Shown here: one piece after another, positions 61,408 through 64,000 of the stretch
Numbering within the stretch: the stretch's first letter is position 1
Layout: every line of letters begins with the position of its first letter
Source of the DNA: Dehalococcoidia bacterium
GTDB lineage: Bacteria > Chloroflexota > Dehalococcoidia > Lucifugimonadales > GCA-002694895
DNA length: 64,000 nt
Direction of reading: 5' to 3'
Assembly: GCA_029936815.1 (NCBI GenBank)
Contig: JAPYRX010000002.1
Span: 62,001-126,000 of the forward strand
Notes under the pieces: generated by a model
Seen by the model: only the letters and a program-made list of their open reading frames with translations
The model's database searches: none
What the model was told of the DNA's origin: nothing
Made by a program: the position numbers and the translations under genes

Positions 61408-63137
61408 ACTATGAAATTATAAAAAGTGATAGTGATAAAAAATGGGCAGAGTTAACTAATGGATCTATTCCTTGGATTAGAATTAGTGATGCAATGTGCT
61501 GTGGATCATCTCTTGGATCAGATGAAATCATTGATAATCTAAAAAAATATTCTGCTGAAAATAAAATTCAGATAAACATTAGCAGAGTCGGATGCCACGG
61601 GATATGCTATGCAGGCACAATAATTGATGTACTTTTCAACGGTAATCCCAGAATCTTTTGGGGGTATATAAATCCAAAAAATGTTATAAAGACAATTAAT
61701 TCATATATACAAAATGGAGAGATTTTAAAAGATAATCTTTTGGGTTCATATGGAGATGAATTAATAAAAGGCGTTCCAGATTTCTCAGAATTACCAGGGA
61801 TAAAATATCAAAAAAGAATTGCTCTTAAAAATTCAGGTAATATTGCCTTTGACGATATTTTCCAATATATAGCAAATGATGGTTTTTCGGGCTTGAATAA
61901 AGCATTACATTCAATGAAATCTGATGAAGTAATTAGTGAAGTTAAAAACTCCGGGTTAAGAGGTAGAGGAGGGGCGGCTTTTCCTACAGGAGTTAAATGG
62001 AGTTTTATGGCAAACTCGAAAGGCAAGAAGTACATATTATGTAATTGCGAGGAAGGTGATCCAGGAGCTTTTAATGACAAAGGTATTTTGGAAAGTGATC
62101 CATTCACTTTAATAGAAGGAATGATTATTGCTGGATACGCGACTGGGTCAACAAACGGATTTGTATTTATCAGGCATGGTCATGAAGGCCCAATTGTACG
62201 TACTGAACAAGCAATAAAACAAGCTTATAATAATGGATTATTAGGCGAGAATATTTTAGAATCTGGCTTTTCTTTTGATATAGAAGTTTCCTTAACTGGG
62301 GATTCCTATGTTGCCGGAGAAGAAACTGCTTTGATGGAATCAATAGAGGGTAAAAGCTCGAAACCACGATCAAGACCCCCTTTCCCTGCGGCTTATGGTG
62401 TTTGGGGTAAGCCAAGTACAATAAATAATGTTAAATCATTATCATATGTAGCTGAAATAATCAGAAATGGGAGTGATTGGTTTAAATCTACTGGAACGGA
62501 AAGTAGTTCTGGGACAGCGATAGTGTGTCTTTCAGGCAATATTGTTAATCCAGGTATGTATGAAGTAGAGATGGGAGTATCATTGGGAGATGTGATAGAA
62601 AAACTTGGAGGAGGAATACCTGATGGTAGAAAATTAAAAATGCTGCAAACAGGAGGCCCTTTAGGTGGGGTTTTGGGTTCAGATAGTTTAAAGGTGAAGA
62701 TTGATTTTGATGAGATGGCCAAAGCAGGCGCAATTTTAGGATCTGGAGGAATAATAGTTGTAGATGACAGAACTTGCGCTGTTGATTTAACTAAATCATT
62801 AGTTGCTTTCTGTCAGTATGAGTCATGTGGAAAATGTTTTCCATGTCGTTTAGGAATGACTCATTTATTAGAAATAGTAGAAAAAATTTCTAGAGGTGAA
62901 GGGCAAATTGAAGATCTTAGCCTTATGAATAAAATTGGAAAAAATATGCAAGCTGGTTCCTTGTGCGGTCATGGGCAATTAGGATACAACCCTATTAGTT
63001 CCGCGTTAAAACATTTTCAAAATGATTTTGAAAAATGTATGAGCGGAGATTGTCCTACGGGGAGTTGCAAAGAACGAAAAATTGTTTTCCCAATTAATAC
63101 CAGACCAAATGCTTGGCAAGTTAAGGTAGGTATGTAA
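61404..63137 (+). CDS. NuoF-like NADH-binding flavoprotein subunit
   Basis: SGLRGRGGAAFPTGVKWSFM, CNCEEGDPGAFNDKGILESDP, GAYVAGEETALMESIEGK-type motif, ESCGKCFPCRLGM. Confidence 0.94.
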   Translation: MNYEIIKSDSDKKWAELTNGSIPWIRISDAMCCGSSLGSDEIIDNLKKYSAENKIQINISRVGCHGICYAGTIIDVLFNGNPRIFWGYINPKNVIKTINSYIQNGEILKDNLLGSYGDELIKGVPDFSELPGIKYQKRIALKNSGNIAFDDIFQYIANDGFSGLNKALHSMKSDEVISEVKNSGLRGRGGAAFPTGVKWSFMANSKGKKYILCNCEEGDPGAFNDKGILESDPFTLIEGMIIAGYATGSTNGFVFIRHGHEGPIVRTEQAIKQAYNNGLLGENILESGFSFDIEVSLTGDSYVAGEETALMESIEGKSSKPRSRPPFPAAYGVWGKPSTINNVKSLSYVAEIIRNGSDWFKSTGTESSSGTAIVCLSGNIVNPGMYEVEMGVSLGDVIEKLGGGIPDGRKLKMLQTGGPLGGVLGSDSLKVKIDFDEMAKAGAILGSGGIIVVDDRTCAVDLTKSLVAFCQYESCGKCFPCRLGMTHLLEIVEKISRGEGQIEDLSLMNKIGKNMQAGSLCGHGQLGYNPISSALKHFQNDFEKCMSGDCPTGSCKERKIVFPINTRPNAWQVKVGM

Positions 63138-64000
63138 ATGATCAAAAAAAACATTGATAAAGTTGATATAATTATTGACGGAAAAAAAATAAAGGCAAAA
63201 AAAGGTACAAATATTTTACAAGCTGCAATGGATGCAGGTATGTATATTCCTTATTTATGTTATTACCCTGGTATGAAGTCTTACGGAGCGTGCAGAATGT
63301 GTGTGGTCGATGTTGAAGGCGGAAGGGGAACTCCGGCTTCATGTACTACTCCTGTTACTGATGGTATGAAAATAAATACACAGACTGATGAATTAGTTGA
63401 TTTAAGAAAAGGCATAATGGAACTTCTATTATCAGAACATCCGCATGGATGTTTAACTTGTCATAGAATTGATTTATGCGGCCCGAGTGATATTTGCTTA
63501 AGACACGTATCTGTTAACGATAGATGTATTACTTGCCCAAAGAACGAAAGATGCGAGTTGAAAGATACAGTTAGAAGCTTAGATATGGAAATGAATAGCC
63601 CGTTGACTTATAACTATAGAGGGGAACATGTAAAAAATGATGACCCACTATGGGACATGGATATGAATTTGTGTATTGTGTGCGCAAGATGTGTAAGAGT
63701 ATGCTCAGAGGTAAGAGTTGATAATGCTTTGACTGTCAAAGAAAGAGCAGGAAAAGTAATAATTGGAACATCTATGGGAGATAGTTTGGTTGACGCAGGT
63801 TGTGAGTTTTGCGGAGCCTGTTTAGATGTTTGCCCAACAGGAGCAATTGTTGAGAGAGACTACAAGTGGGAAAAAGCAGAAAATAAAACCACCTCTATAT
63901 GTAATTATTGTCCGGTTGGATGCACAATTGATTTGGAAACCAATTCAAAAGACAAATTAATAAGAATAGGTAGTAACTTACAAGGACCTACAAACAAAGG
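63138..64000 (+). CDS. NuoG/formate dehydrogenase alpha-like Fe-S molybdopterin protein, 3'-truncated by window edge
   Basis: Open frame from ATG 63138: YIPYLCYYPGMKSYGACRMCVVDVEGG, CIVCARCVRVCSEV, CEFCGACLDVCPTGAI, CNYCPVGCTIDLE; not in ORF track because no stop occurs in the window. Confidence 0.9.
   Translation, partial: MIKKNIDKVDIIIDGKKIKAKKGTNILQAAMDAGMYIPYLCYYPGMKSYGACRMCVVDVEGGRGTPASCTTPVTDGMKINTQTDELVDLRKGIMELLLSEHPHGCLTCHRIDLCGPSDICLRHVSVNDRCITCPKNERCELKDTVRSLDMEMNSPLTYNYRGEHVKNDDPLWDMDMNLCIVCARCVRVCSEVRVDNALTVKERAGKVIIGTSMGDSLVDAGCEFCGACLDVCPTGAIVERDYKWEKAENKTTSICNYCPVGCTIDLETNSKDKLIRIGSNLQGPTNK

Noticed and set aside
61808-62733. Reverse-strand ORFs inside the NuoF-like gene
   Set aside because: Antisense spurious ORFs overlapping conserved coding sequence
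1-64000. CRISPR arrays, transposases, integrases, phage genes
   Set aside because: No regularly spaced direct repeats, IS-type ORFs or phage structural genes recognised on reading; tRNA flanks show no integrase or attachment duplication

Overview
This 64 kb AT-rich bacterial chromosome window is densely coded. It looks like an ordinary core-genome segment from a streamlined bacterium; a marine SAR202-like Chloroflexota is my guess from gene content and is not proven. I found no phage, transposon or CRISPR array. Recognisable blocks are: uvrA; sucC-sucD; two divergent FG-GAP/ASPIC-UnbV proteins, one fused to a permease; a SAM-riboswitch-led metY-metXW operon; an alr/TauE/oxidase/serine-hydrolase operon; rsmA-ispE; a DinG-type helicase plus OGG; ald; the pyrimidine operon pyrR-pyrB-pyrC-carA-carB; sbcC; lepA; rph; rpmH-rnpA-yidD-[PQQ lipoprotein]-yidC-jag; acyl-CoA genes; serS; two SelA-like PLP enzymes; a sortase; a split D-glutamate cyclase pair; and a NuoE/NuoF/formate-dehydrogenase-like cluster cut by the right edge. 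Three tRNAs are present: Ser-TGA, Leu-TAG and Lys-CTT. The strongest non-routine observations are: (1) a PyrR-binding-loop-like hairpin whose 3' arm is the Shine-Dalgarno of a 27-aa leader ORF overlapping the SD-less pyrR start; (2) a permease-FG-GAP-ASPIC fusion whose start codon directly abuts that of a second ASPIC protein (CATATG); (3) a MetX-MetW fusion behind a SAM riboswitch; (4) a PQQ-repeat lipoprotein inserted in the rpmH-yidC-jag operon, with a 107-nt out-of-frame yidC/jag overlap. All calls come from reading the sequence and supplied translations; no database search was run.
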